Source: Cerina litoralis
Lineage (GTDB): Bacteria; Bacteroidota; Bacteroidia; Flavobacteriales; Flavobacteriaceae
NCBI GenBank assembly: GCA_022008415.1
Contig: JAIRBC010000003.1
Location: forward strand, 1 to 64,000
Direction of reading: 5' to 3'
DNA length: 64,000 nt
Part shown: positions 1-7,657 of the stretch, one piece after another
Position numbering within the stretch: the first letter of the stretch is position 1
How the letters are laid out: the number at the start of each line of letters is the position of its first letter
Program-made: the position numbers and the translations under genes
The notes under the pieces: model-generated
What the model was told of the DNA's origin: nothing
The model's input: only the letters and a program-made list of their open reading frames with translations
Databases searched by the model: none

Positions 1-96
1 GTTACGGCCCAATGGACCGGAAGTCAAGATCTCCGCTCAAAAGTAATCAACAGGGTTATCAAGAAAAAGGAGGTTTTTAGACAGTCTGACGGTCTC

Positions 97-268
97 GTAT
101 ATGAAACGTAGCGTGTAAATAGACGCTGACCTTTCCGTTTATACAAAAGCCGAATTTTTATGTTTTGTTATTATCTTTTTGATTTTAAATGCCAAATTTA
201 AAAATTTGGCGACTTTGCAAATACACACGAACCTCTTGGAAAGCCCATATTAGCTATGTTTTATATAC
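97..268. repeat. attC-like imperfect palindrome downstream of the helicase gene
   Basis: The arms 97-112 and 253-268 are inverted copies that match at 14 of 16 positions (gtatatgaaacgtagc against the reverse complement gtatataaaacatagc). They enclose about 140 bp of AT-rich non-coding sequence. The element lies just beyond the stop codon of the minus-strand helicase gene. Its position and build match the spacers at 3850-3990 and 5009-5074, so I read it as a gene-cassette boundary. Integron attC identity is inference. Confidence 0.55.
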
Positions 269-288
269 ATTGTTGTACCCAGTACTTT

Positions 289-3200
289 CTACGTTTTTAT
301 TAGCAATTCGGTAACATTATAACCTATTTGTTTTAACTTTTCAGCTCTTTCTGGTGTAATTCCGTTTTTCTTGATTCTATAAATCCAATGACCCAAACCA
401 CCATATTCTTTACCATTTAGAGGAACTTTCCACGAATTAAATTTTTCATGAAAGCTTTTTAATTCTCTAAGTCTTTGATTCCATTCATGTTCTTTCACGT
501 CCCAAATAATACCCAAATCGTTTAATAGAACCTCCTTTTCTTCGGTCAAGTACACAATTCTTTTCCCGAGCTTTCTACCCTTTTTATAATTCCTCTGTTC
601 ATTCAACCATTTACCTAATTTCTTATAGGCAGGGTTCTTATCAACTTGTGAAACATTGGTATGTCCGAATTTGTCTTTATACTCTCTTAATTTTATTAAA
701 TGATTAAGCCAGTTATCATCATCAGGCATTGTGCCTATATTGTCAGGCTCCCAAACAAAATTGATTTTATCAAGTTTATCTATTCTATTTTGGCTCAATT
801 TACCTTTCTTTTTCTCAACTCTTTGAGCAAGAACCCAATGGTATAAAGTAGCATTTCCATCATTTTTCATGTAATGGGAATGGTTGTGTTTTTCAAAAAA
901 ATCTTTTAATTCATTGTAACGACCGCTCCAACTTTTTCTATTAAATTTCTTAATTGGAATCTGTGAAATAACTTCTTTCGATTCTTCAAAATTTAATACT
1001 TGTTGTCCATTTTTTTCTTTATTTATTAAACCAATGTTTTCTAACCTATTGACTTTTTCAGAAGATAGTCTATTATATTTTTCTGCATTTAGTTGATATT
1101 TAACCCACTTATAAAGTTTATTATATTTTGGCAAGTGACGCGGAACATCTACATGGCCAAATTTCTTTTTAAATTTCTTTAGAAGGATATAATTTTCATC
1201 CCAAGACACACGGTCTTTCTTAATGACAATGTTAATTGGCTCTACGCCAAGTAATTCAAGTTTATCACGTTTAGATTTCGATAAGGTTTTTATTTTTTTT
1301 CTGGTATTATACAACCAATGATATAAAGCTTCATCTTCTGAAGCTAAACCTTTTAACCCATTGTTTTTATAGTAATAGGCTTCAAGTTCTTTATAATTAT
1401 CAAGCCAATTTCTTCTTCGAACTTGCCATTTAAAACCGATATCATCCAATTTTTGAATTTCCTCCTTTTTAAGTTTTCCTGTGTACTTTAATTTTACACT
1501 ACCATCAGGCTGTTTAATCCCCTTATTATATATATGGCGATATCTATTAATAATCTTGCCAGATTTTGAATAATCTTTGGATAAAATTGGAATATTTGCA
1601 TGACCATATTTTGATTTAAATTCAGATAGTTTATCAATTAAATAGTTAAAATTGTTACCTCTAGGTTTAAAGTTGAAATCTATATTTTCAAGTCTTTTAA
1701 TTTCAATTGCACTTAATTTACCTGAATTAAAACGAACTCGTTGAGCAACACACCAAGTTCCTAAAGCTCTGTTCACATAACGTGCCGGAACATCTGAATT
1801 ACCGTTTGCATTAAAATATTCTGTTAACTCTCTATACCTTAAATCCCAGCTATCATTAGTTTTTTCTATAATTTGATTAAACAATGAAGTCTTTAATTTT
1901 TCTTTAAAACCTACTAGTTTGATAATACGTTCAGTTTCATCATTTGAAAAAGAAAATTCTATTTTGGAATTTTTATTTTTCTTACCTTTTTTAAAAGCAA
2001 TATCATTTATTTCGGCTTGAAGTCTTTCATCATGGTCACATAATGAGCGAATAACTTGAATTACATTTTTAAAAACACTTCGGTCAACTGCTTTTTCGAT
2101 GTTATCTTCGAGCTTATGAAAAATTGGAACAACAATATATCCCAAAGTTTTTTTACCTGTTCTATCTTTTCTTAAAGCTCTTCCTGCTGCTTGTACAATA
2201 CTAACCTTTGAGTTTTTCGGGTCGCAAAAATAAATCAAATCAATTGTTGGAACGTCAACACCTTCAGTTAAACAACGTGCATTTGCAACTATACCAATTT
2301 CTCTTTTTGAAAACTCTTTTAGTATTGATTGTCTAATACCAGAACTTTGGTTACCACTTACGAATTTTGAAAAAATAGAGTCGCCAAAAAGATTTATATG
2401 ACGTTCAGAAAATGATTTTGAACCCTTAACTGTATGATGAAATGATAAAGCATGAAATGCTTTATACTTTTCCATTGCAATTTTCAGAGCATAATTATGT
2501 GCATATTCATCAATTGTTTCATTACTAGTTACATAATTTCTTTGGTCTAAAAATTTTTTAACTTCTTGGTCGCTAACTCCAATTCCAATTATTTTGTAAT
2601 CACAAAGGATATTAGGTATTGCTTCTGCAAAAGACATTCTATGAGCTTCTTTTCCAAAAACTCTTTCGTTACTCATATCGTATAAGAACTTAATCTTATC
2701 TCCTAATAAATTTTTTAATTGTTGCGAAGCAACTCTTGGTGTTGCAGTCATGTAAAGTCTTTTTACTACACCAATTCTAAAATTTTCATGTATAATGCCG
2801 AATACTTTTTGTTTGTTTCCTGCTGTCTTGTGTGCTTCATCACAAATTGCAAGGTCAAACTTGAAGTTGTCAAGTAAATTCGTCGCTTTTTCTACTTCTT
2901 GTAATGATTGATATGTGCTGAAAATTATTTTTGATTTTGCTTTATTGTTACTTAAGAACTTAGCAATAACCGTTGGATTTAAACTAACGTTACCACCAAT
3001 TTCTGCAAGTGAAAATTCCGTTAGTTGAGCGTCTCTATCTATGTCTTTTTCAGAGCATACGCACAAGTATTTATATTTAGTTTTTTTGTGTCTAGCCCAT
3101 TCATTTTTCATTTGCCTTAACAAGGCGAGAGATGGAACTAGTACAATAGTGTTTACTGGATTGAGCTTTTCCTTTATCCATAATGATGTAAGCGATTTGC

Positions 3201-3840
3201 CTGCACCACATGGCAAAATTAATTGTGCTCTATCATTATTTTCAAAGTGTTTATCAACTTTGTTTATTGCTACTTTTTGATGTGGTAAAGGATTAAATTT
3301 CTTGAAGTTATTTGGTGTTAACCCTTTTAAAAGGGATTCAATATCTCTGAAAGTTGAATTTTCAATTGCATCTAATTGCTCTAAAAGTACTTTTTGATTT
3401 ATTGATTTATCCGTTTGGTTATCTATTTCTTGAACATTTGAAAAAACGATTAACCTATCACATTTGTTGCCGTAGGCAACTAAATTGGCTAGTTTATCTT
3501 TTGACCAATAAATTTTTCTTTCTACTAAAGTTCTGTACTTGCTTTGTACTCCAACAATTAGTCCATCTTCATTTTCAAGAATTAAGTCAATTCCATATTC
3601 AACGTCTGAAAAACCAAGTTTAGTTTTAAAAGAGTAAGGTACTTCATTGAAAAGCCAAACATTTTTGTATTCGTCTTTGAAAGTCGGTTCGATTAGAAAG
3701 AAATATTTACAAAAAACCTCGAATAAAGTTCCTCCAAGTTTTTTGTCTTTTTTAACCCATTCGTCAAATTTCGGTTTGATGTCGTCCCAAGTTTGGACGC
3801 CATTTATCATTTTGAGTAGTATTTGTTCTTCTTGGGTCAA
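289..3840 (-). CDS. SF2 DEAH helicase with N-terminal nuclease-like domain and seven helicase-associated repeats
   Basis: This is a predicted DNA helicase of 1183 residues. Residues about 35-135 look like a restriction-endonuclease (Mrr_cat/PD-(D/E)XK) fold, with Asp85 and a Q-S-K at 99-101 as the likely catalytic set. The helicase core follows: Walker A LPCGAGKS at 209-216, DEAH at 334-337, a TATPR motif, and an arginine-finger motif QAAGRALRK. From about residue 650 to the end there are seven tandem helicase-associated (HA) repeats, each starting with W plus a charged helix and ending in a G/N-F/I-type turn. Known HA-repeat helicases are large, poorly studied and often found in mobile or defence loci. 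The gene is AT-rich compared with the core genes and stands alone between palindromic spacers. Its job in restriction or phage defence is inferred from domains only. The start is the ATG at 3840, with no Shine-Dalgarno. Confidence 0.85.
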   Translation of the reverse strand: MTQEEQILLKMINGVQTWDDIKPKFDEWVKKDKKLGGTLFEVFCKYFFLIEPTFKDEYKNVWLFNEVPYSFKTKLGFSDVEYGIDLILENEDGLIVGVQSKYRTLVERKIYWSKDKLANLVAYGNKCDRLIVFSNVQEIDNQTDKSINQKVLLEQLDAIENSTFRDIESLLKGLTPNNFKKFNPLPHQKVAINKVDKHFENNDRAQLILPCGAGKSLTSLWIKEKLNPVNTIVLVPSLALLRQMKNEWARHKKTKYKYLCVCSEKDIDRDAQLTEFSLAEIGGNVSLNPTVIAKFLSNNKAKSKIIFSTYQSLQEVEKATNLLDNFKFDLAICDEAHKTAGNKQKVFGIIHENFRIGVVKRLYMTATPRVASQQLKNLLGDKIKFLYDMSNERVFGKEAHRMSFAEAIPNILCDYKIIGIGVSDQEVKKFLDQRNYVTSNETIDEYAHNYALKIAMEKYKAFHALSFHHTVKGSKSFSERHINLFGDSIFSKFVSGNQSSGIRQSILKEFSKREIGIVANARCLTEGVDVPTIDLIYFCDPKNSKVSIVQAAGRALRKDRTGKKTLGYIVVPIFHKLEDNIEKAVDRSVFKNVIQVIRSLCDHDERLQAEINDIAFKKGKKNKNSKIEFSFSNDETERIIKLVGFKEKLKTSLFNQIIEKTNDSWDLRYRELTEYFNANGNSDVPARYVNRALGTWCVAQRVRFNSGKLSAIEIKRLENIDFNFKPRGNNFNYLIDKLSEFKSKYGHANIPILSKDYSKSGKIINRYRHIYNKGIKQPDGSVKLKYTGKLKKEEIQKLDDIGFKWQVRRRNWLDNYKELEAYYYKNNGLKGLASEDEALYHWLYNTRKKIKTLSKSKRDKLELLGVEPINIVIKKDRVSWDENYILLKKFKKKFGHVDVPRHLPKYNKLYKWVKYQLNAEKYNRLSSEKVNRLENIGLINKEKNGQQVLNFEESKEVISQIPIKKFNRKSWSGRYNELKDFFEKHNHSHYMKNDGNATLYHWVLAQRVEKKKGKLSQNRIDKLDKINFVWEPDNIGTMPDDDNWLNHLIKLREYKDKFGHTNVSQVDKNPAYKKLGKWLNEQRNYKKGRKLGKRIVYLTEEKEVLLNDLGIIWDVKEHEWNQRLRELKSFHEKFNSWKVPLNGKEYGGLGHWIYRIKKNGITPERAEKLKQIGYNVTELLIKT

Positions 3841-3849
3841 TCAGTTTTC

Positions 3850-3990
3850 TCGTAACGCACAACGTTGTTGTGTATGATTTCGTTGCGTGTTTCAGCAACT
3901 AATTCAGCAAATACAGACCGAATAGGAAATTCACGAGGATTTTCGTAAGCAGGCTCGTACCAAACAATTAATTGTATAAGTTGTTAGCCA
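3850..3990. repeat. attC-like spacer between helicase and CBS-HEPN genes
   Basis: This non-coding spacer, read on the minus strand, begins with GGCTAACAACTTATAC (3974-3989) shortly after the CBS gene stop. It ends in an ACAACAACGTTG stretch near 3860-3871, just before the helicase start. The two ends are partly complementary (gtataa/gtgtat, attg/cgttg). An internal 19-mer at 3907-3925 recurs with one mismatch at 12828-12846 in another spacer, so the spacers are homologous. Confidence 0.5.
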
Positions 3991-3999
3991 CAATTATTG

Positions 4000-4980
4000 T
4001 TAGTGAAATTTCCTGATATCTGTCAAAAATTTGGCCATATTAATTAATGCTTGTTTTTGTTCAGGTGTAATTCCTTCTGGGTCGAAATGCATTATGTCGT
4101 TTCTAATTTCTCTAACCACATTCAACTGTTTAATAAATGTGACTCTTTCTATCTTTAATTTTAGTTTTTCCCAATTTTCAGGTTTTTCTACAAGTCTAAT
4201 ATATTGTCCAAAAGTTAAATCATCTATAGATTCAATCGTTTTATCATCATTTTCGTTTTCACAGAAGTTAATTAATTCTTGAACAAGGAACTTGTCATCT
4301 AAAAGTAGTCGGATTAGATTTTCAATTTCTTCCAATAATAGAAAAGGCTCTGTTAAAGTTAAAAATTGACTACTTACGTCTGCTAAGGTTATAATTCCAC
4401 TAAATGATTTATCCTTTTTTTGAACAATTACATATTCTTTTTCGATTACTGTTTTTATTGCTTTTAGTAAAGGCGTATTATATTCTAAAATTGTATGTTC
4501 AAAATTTAAATAGTCTTTTACAAGTTCAGAAGTTACTCCGTTAGTGATTGCACAACCAATTGATTCCCAAGTTATAAATCCAACAATACTTTTTGGATTG
4601 CTCAAAACAGGAAGTTGAGAATAATTATGCATCATCATTTTTGTGATAGCATCTGTTAATTTTGCATCTCGGGTCGTTGTAACTGGAATTCGATTTGCTG
4701 AAGGTAAAATATTAATCCTTTGAATTGGGTCAGGTTCTGTTTTGCTTTTTGCTTTCGGTTTATGTTTTAACGTTAATTCTCCGTCAATCCAAACGTTTGT
4801 ATAATTTGGGATTGTTTCGATTCTTTTTGATTCTAAAAAATTATCAATTCTTCCTGTATTTCCTTTTGTCCTTTTAGCGCAATCAAAATATGCAAGAAAA
4901 TCTCTTGGCGACATTTTGAATTCCTTATTGTTCTCTTGGATTTCATTAATTATTTCGTTAAAATCCTCTCTTATGTTCAT
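4000..4980 (-). CDS. CBS-pair protein with C-terminal HEPN-like domain
   Basis: The 326-residue soluble protein has three parts. Residues 1-70 are a small charged N-terminal region. Residues about 90-205 are two CBS motifs (the signatures VTTTRDAKLTDAI and GIITLADVS), which normally bind adenine nucleotides. Residues about 215-320 are a helical domain with RNDIMH at 293-298. That R-N-x3-H pattern is the hallmark of HEPN ribonuclease or toxin domains. The likely reading is a nucleotide-sensing regulatory half joined to a HEPN half that may cut RNA. HEPN proteins commonly act in abortive infection and toxin systems, so a defence role is plausible but inferred. It lies alone between two palindromic spacers, next to the helicase and the AbiC-like gene. 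Confidence 0.7.
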   Translation of the reverse strand: MNIREDFNEIINEIQENNKEFKMSPRDFLAYFDCAKRTKGNTGRIDNFLESKRIETIPNYTNVWIDGELTLKHKPKAKSKTEPDPIQRINILPSANRIPVTTTRDAKLTDAITKMMMHNYSQLPVLSNPKSIVGFITWESIGCAITNGVTSELVKDYLNFEHTILEYNTPLLKAIKTVIEKEYVIVQKKDKSFSGIITLADVSSQFLTLTEPFLLLEEIENLIRLLLDDKFLVQELINFCENENDDKTIESIDDLTFGQYIRLVEKPENWEKLKLKIERVTFIKQLNVVREIRNDIMHFDPEGITPEQKQALINMAKFLTDIRKFH

Positions 4981-5008
4981 TTTTTTTCTATTTGTTGCAA
5001 AAGGTCTC

Positions 5009-5074
5009 GTATAAGAATAGTTGCGTGTTTGCTACTTCCTTTGATTTGTCACTAAACCGCAATTATTTTTATAC
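5009..5074. repeat. attC-like palindrome between CBS-HEPN and AbiC-like genes
   Basis: This is the clearest of the spacer palindromes. Arms 5009-5025 and 5058-5074 match at 15 of 17 positions when one is reverse complemented (gtataagaatagttgcg / gtataaaaataattgcg), with a 32-nt loop. On the minus strand the stop codon of the upstream AbiC-like gene is part of GCCTAA, at the base of the structure, as in gene cassettes where the recombination core touches the ORF end. Confidence 0.65.
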
Positions 5075-5077
5075 ATC

Positions 5078-5836
5078 TTAGGCATAGTTTTTTTTGATTT
5101 TCTCAATCAAGATATAAATCTCATTATTAATTTCAATTATTCTTTCTGGATTTCCTCCGTGAAACTCTCCACATTTTGGACAAGGTTCAATCATTTTTTC
5201 AATACTTACTTTCATTTTAGATGTATAGATGTATTCTACATTTTCCAAAAAAAACTTTTTGTCAATTAATGGAATTTCAACTTCATCTAGTTTTGCTAAA
5301 AAGTTTTTAAATAAACTTATAATATTCAAAAATTCAAGTAATTTAATATTGTCGCGATGCCAATCGTCTTGGTCGTGGTTTCTCATTAGTTTATGGAACA
5401 TTTTTTCCATTGCTTCTGCACCTTTATATTCCACTAATACATATTGAGATTCATTTCCTGAACCAATTCTTTTGTCTCCTGTTATTGTAAATGAATAAAA
5501 TTCTTCTTTTAGAAATTTAAAGATTTCAAAAATATAATCACGGTTTTTAGATGTCTTTTGTTCAGCTTTTTCTTCCTGTATTTGCTGAAATATCAATTTA
5601 TTTGCATCCAGTTGCACTAGAAACGCATAATAAACCAAAATTGCTCCAATAAGATTTGTAATCGGTGAAGTTATTCCGCCAATTGTATCTCCAATTTGTC
5701 CAGTATTCGTAAAGTCAAAGAGGAAAGAAAATTGGGTTAAGACAATTGGTACTAATACAACAAGTAAAATTCCAATCAAGAACAAGATTTTACTCTGTCT
5801 TATTCGTTTATTTTGCCTTTCTTTAAAATCACTCAT
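5078..5836 (-). CDS. AbiC-like putative phage abortive-infection membrane protein
   Basis: The protein has 252 residues from the ATG at 5836. A TTG 18 nt further upstream is open but less likely. Two membrane segments lie near the N-terminus, and between and within them is the stretch TGQIGDTIGGITSP followed by GAILVYYAFLVQ. This is typical of the family annotated as putative phage abortive infection proteins (PF16872-type). A cytoplasmic helical domain follows, with a C-P-K-C knuckle near the end that could bind zinc. Proteins of this build are thought to act as membrane effectors that stop phage growth by harming the infected cell. No partner gene such as a reverse transcriptase or kinase is adjacent. 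The family call is fairly secure; the trigger and action are unknown. Confidence 0.7.
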   Translation of the reverse strand: MSDFKERQNKRIRQSKILFLIGILLVVLVPIVLTQFSFLFDFTNTGQIGDTIGGITSPITNLIGAILVYYAFLVQLDANKLIFQQIQEEKAEQKTSKNRDYIFEIFKFLKEEFYSFTITGDKRIGSGNESQYVLVEYKGAEAMEKMFHKLMRNHDQDDWHRDNIKLLEFLNIISLFKNFLAKLDEVEIPLIDKKFFLENVEYIYTSKMKVSIEKMIEPCPKCGEFHGGNPERIIEINNEIYILIEKIKKNYA

Positions 5837-5859
5837 TTTCTTGCCTACAGTCAAATTAT

Positions 5860-6215
5860 GCCTAACGTGTTACATCAACACCAATTCATCTAACCATCCT
5901 TTCAGTTCCAGTATAAATTCAGGTTTTGATGTGCTTTATCGGTTCTTAATAGTTTTAAAAAATGCCTGCATTACTTACAGCATTACACCTGAGCAGAAGT
6001 TGTCCTTGGGAACAATACCCAATATCGGGAGGGAAGTAAAAGGGTAGGGATTAGGGGAATGGCAATGTAAGGTTATTTTTGGATATTTTTCTTACAAAAA
6101 AACGTGGGTTTTACAGGAGTTATCAACCAAAATCGTGAATTTCCCTAAGGTCCCGTGAAAACCTTGGGTGTTACAACCTTGTAGGTTTGTGCAGCGGTTG
6201 CCGGTGTTGGCAGCT
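5860..6215. repeat. Dispersed non-coding repeat, long copy A
   Basis: A spacer of about 355 bp that is clearly homologous to 13998-14398 and, over its first ~100 bp, to 7281-7380. Shared blocks include caacaccaatt near the left edge, tttatcggtt, gggagggaagtaaaaggg near 6031-6048, and aaaatcgtgaatt near 6131. On the minus strand it begins GCTGCCAACACC, 9 nt past the beta-lactamase relic stop, and ends ACACGTTAGGC shortly before the AbiC-like start. It has cassette-like ends but no convincing ORF. Confidence 0.55.
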
Positions 6216-6222
6216 TTTTTTA

Positions 6223-6468
6223 TTAAAATAGTGTTATGGTATAGTCAAATAATTCGGTGCCTCCCTGTTTTCCGTGTCCTGGGATCACAATTTTGGCATC
6301 GGGATATTGTTGTTTTAATTTTTCTGCCGTTGCTGGCCAATCTTTAATATGGGCATCTCCCAAAAATCCTTGGGTCGTGCCAACTTCCTTTATCAAACAT
6401 CCCCCAAATACGGAATTGTCATCAGGAAAATAGCCTACAATATTATCCATGGTATGTCGGTAGGCCAC
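6223..6468 (-). pseudogene. Relic of a subclass B1 metallo-beta-lactamase (C-terminal third)
   Basis: About 80 residues match the last third of B1 metallo-beta-lactamases: an HTMDNIV block (third zinc-ligand His), FGGCLIKE (the Cys zinc ligand), a WPAT segment, and VIPGHG (the last His ligand). The N-terminal two thirds, with the HxHxD zinc site and the signal peptide, are missing. An in-frame TAG lies two codons before the GTG from which the ORF could start, and the DUF6090 gene begins to end only 30 bp upstream. The fragment cannot bind both zinc ions and is almost certainly inactive. It shows that a B1 enzyme once stood here and was truncated by a later rearrangement. Confidence 0.75.
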
Positions 6469-6498
6469 ACTGCACTAGGACCAGTGGTTGTGCTTTTG

Positions 6499-7257
6499 TT
6501 ATTTTTCCTTTAATTGAGTATTGATAATCCGGATCATCGTTTCAATTTTGTCCATAAAAATTTGTTCATCTACTACATTCTCCTTCCTCCAAGAAAATAT
6601 ATTGGCTGTTAAATCTTCCATTTCACGATTACTGAAGAACCAACTGTAATCCGATTTGTAGGTGCCTTTTGGAAACTCTTTATACGCTCCCGTGGCAGCA
6701 AGAGTATTTAAAGCGCTTATTTTACCATCGGTTGAAGGCCATAAGCGTTCATTAAATAGTCTTCTTACGAATTCATCTTCTTGGTTGGCATCTAAAATCA
6801 TGGATTCAAAAGACGAAATGAGCGATTTTAATTCAGCGTTCTGTAGGTAGTCAATTTTATTTGATGCGATAAGCGATTTGATATAGCCATCTTTTGCTTC
6901 AAAGGAGTAACCGGCAAAAGCATTTGAAATTAGTGAATCCAATTTCAATTCGGACCTATTCGAGATATCGGTCCCAAATAGATTTAAAATATAAATGCCG
7001 TCTTTTAATTCCGACTTATGCTGTTCATTTATGGTTTTGAGTGCTTCAAGATTGAGTTCCAATTCGGTTTTCAAATTTTGAAGAATTTCTATTTCCGCAA
7101 TTCTAATTTTGCGATTTTCGTTCCAATTATTAATACTTAGCGCAATTAAAATTCCAATAACGACGAGCACTATTTCTCCTAACGCATACTTTAAATACTT
7201 CCCGGTCTTGTTTTCCATAAGCGAGTTTTGCCTGATGTGTCTAAAGAATTTTATCAT
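6499..7257 (-). CDS. DUF6090 family membrane protein
   Basis: This 252-residue protein starts with a short charged segment (IKFFRHIRQ), then a conserved GKYLKYALGEIVLVVIGIL block containing the single membrane helix (about 25-45), then the SINNWNENRK turn typical of DUF6090. The remainder is a helical, coiled-coil-prone cytoplasmic or periplasmic domain of about 200 residues. The family is very common in Flavobacteriia, often in several copies per genome, and its function is unknown. It is monocistronic here, with repeat copy B immediately upstream. Confidence 0.8.
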   Translation of the reverse strand: MIKFFRHIRQNSLMENKTGKYLKYALGEIVLVVIGILIALSINNWNENRKIRIAEIEILQNLKTELELNLEALKTINEQHKSELKDGIYILNLFGTDISNRSELKLDSLISNAFAGYSFEAKDGYIKSLIASNKIDYLQNAELKSLISSFESMILDANQEDEFVRRLFNERLWPSTDGKISALNTLAATGAYKEFPKGTYKSDYSWFFSNREMEDLTANIFSWRKENVVDEQIFMDKIETMIRIINTQLKEK

Positions 7258-7280
7258 TTATGTGGTTGGTTTATAATGAA

Positions 7281-7380
7281 TGCCAATGTGTTGTATCAAC
7301 ACCAAAACATCTGTCCATCCTTTTATGTTCCGGGATAGCAACAGGTCTTGAGGTGCCTTATCGGTTTTAGTGGTTTTTGT
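7281..7380. repeat. Dispersed non-coding repeat, short copy B
   Basis: The roughly 100 bp upstream of the DUF6090 start matches the left part of copies A and C: caatgtgttgtatcaacacc, then catccttt...ttccgggat, then gaggtgccttatcggtttta. The right two thirds of the long copies are absent. It sits in the same place relative to its minus-strand neighbour as copy A does to the AbiC-like gene. Confidence 0.5.
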
Positions 7381-7469
7381 CACGTCCTACAACACCGCTA
7401 CTGATCAATATTAAATTTAAGCGGCATATAGTTGCACCTAATTAGGTGTTCTATTTTCTAACGATAAAT

Positions 7470-7532
7470 GTAAACTTAAAAATGCATGCGGCATGCCGCT
7501 TCGCTGCCGAATTCTGCCGTAAACTTAAAAAT
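7470..7532. repeat. 14-bp direct repeat flanking a GC-rich palindromic insert
   Basis: The sequence gtaaacttaaaaat occurs at 7470-7483 and again at 7519-7532. The 35 bp between are GC-rich and include the perfect palindrome gcggcatgccgc at 7488-7499. The arrangement suggests a small insertion or slippage event in the otherwise AT-rich 7381-7657 spacer, in which I see no gene. Confidence 0.5.
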
Positions 7533-7657
7533 ATGCATAACTTTGCTTTATGCCTAAAATACTGCAAACTTACTAATAACAGGGATTGCGGATATACCAA
7601 AGCAAAACCATTGGAAGGTCGACCTTTATCTTTCCTGAAATTAAATAAAAAAACTTG

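Noticed and set aside
1-111. Possible 3' end of a plus-strand gene at the left edge
   Set aside because: Two frames stay open (to a TAA at 44-46 and to a TAG at 109-111), and neither shows a recognisable protein end. The sequence is too short to decide.
5841-6047. 68-codon plus-strand ORF in repeat copy A
   Set aside because: A related frame in copy C contains stops, so the similarity is of DNA, not of a conserved protein.
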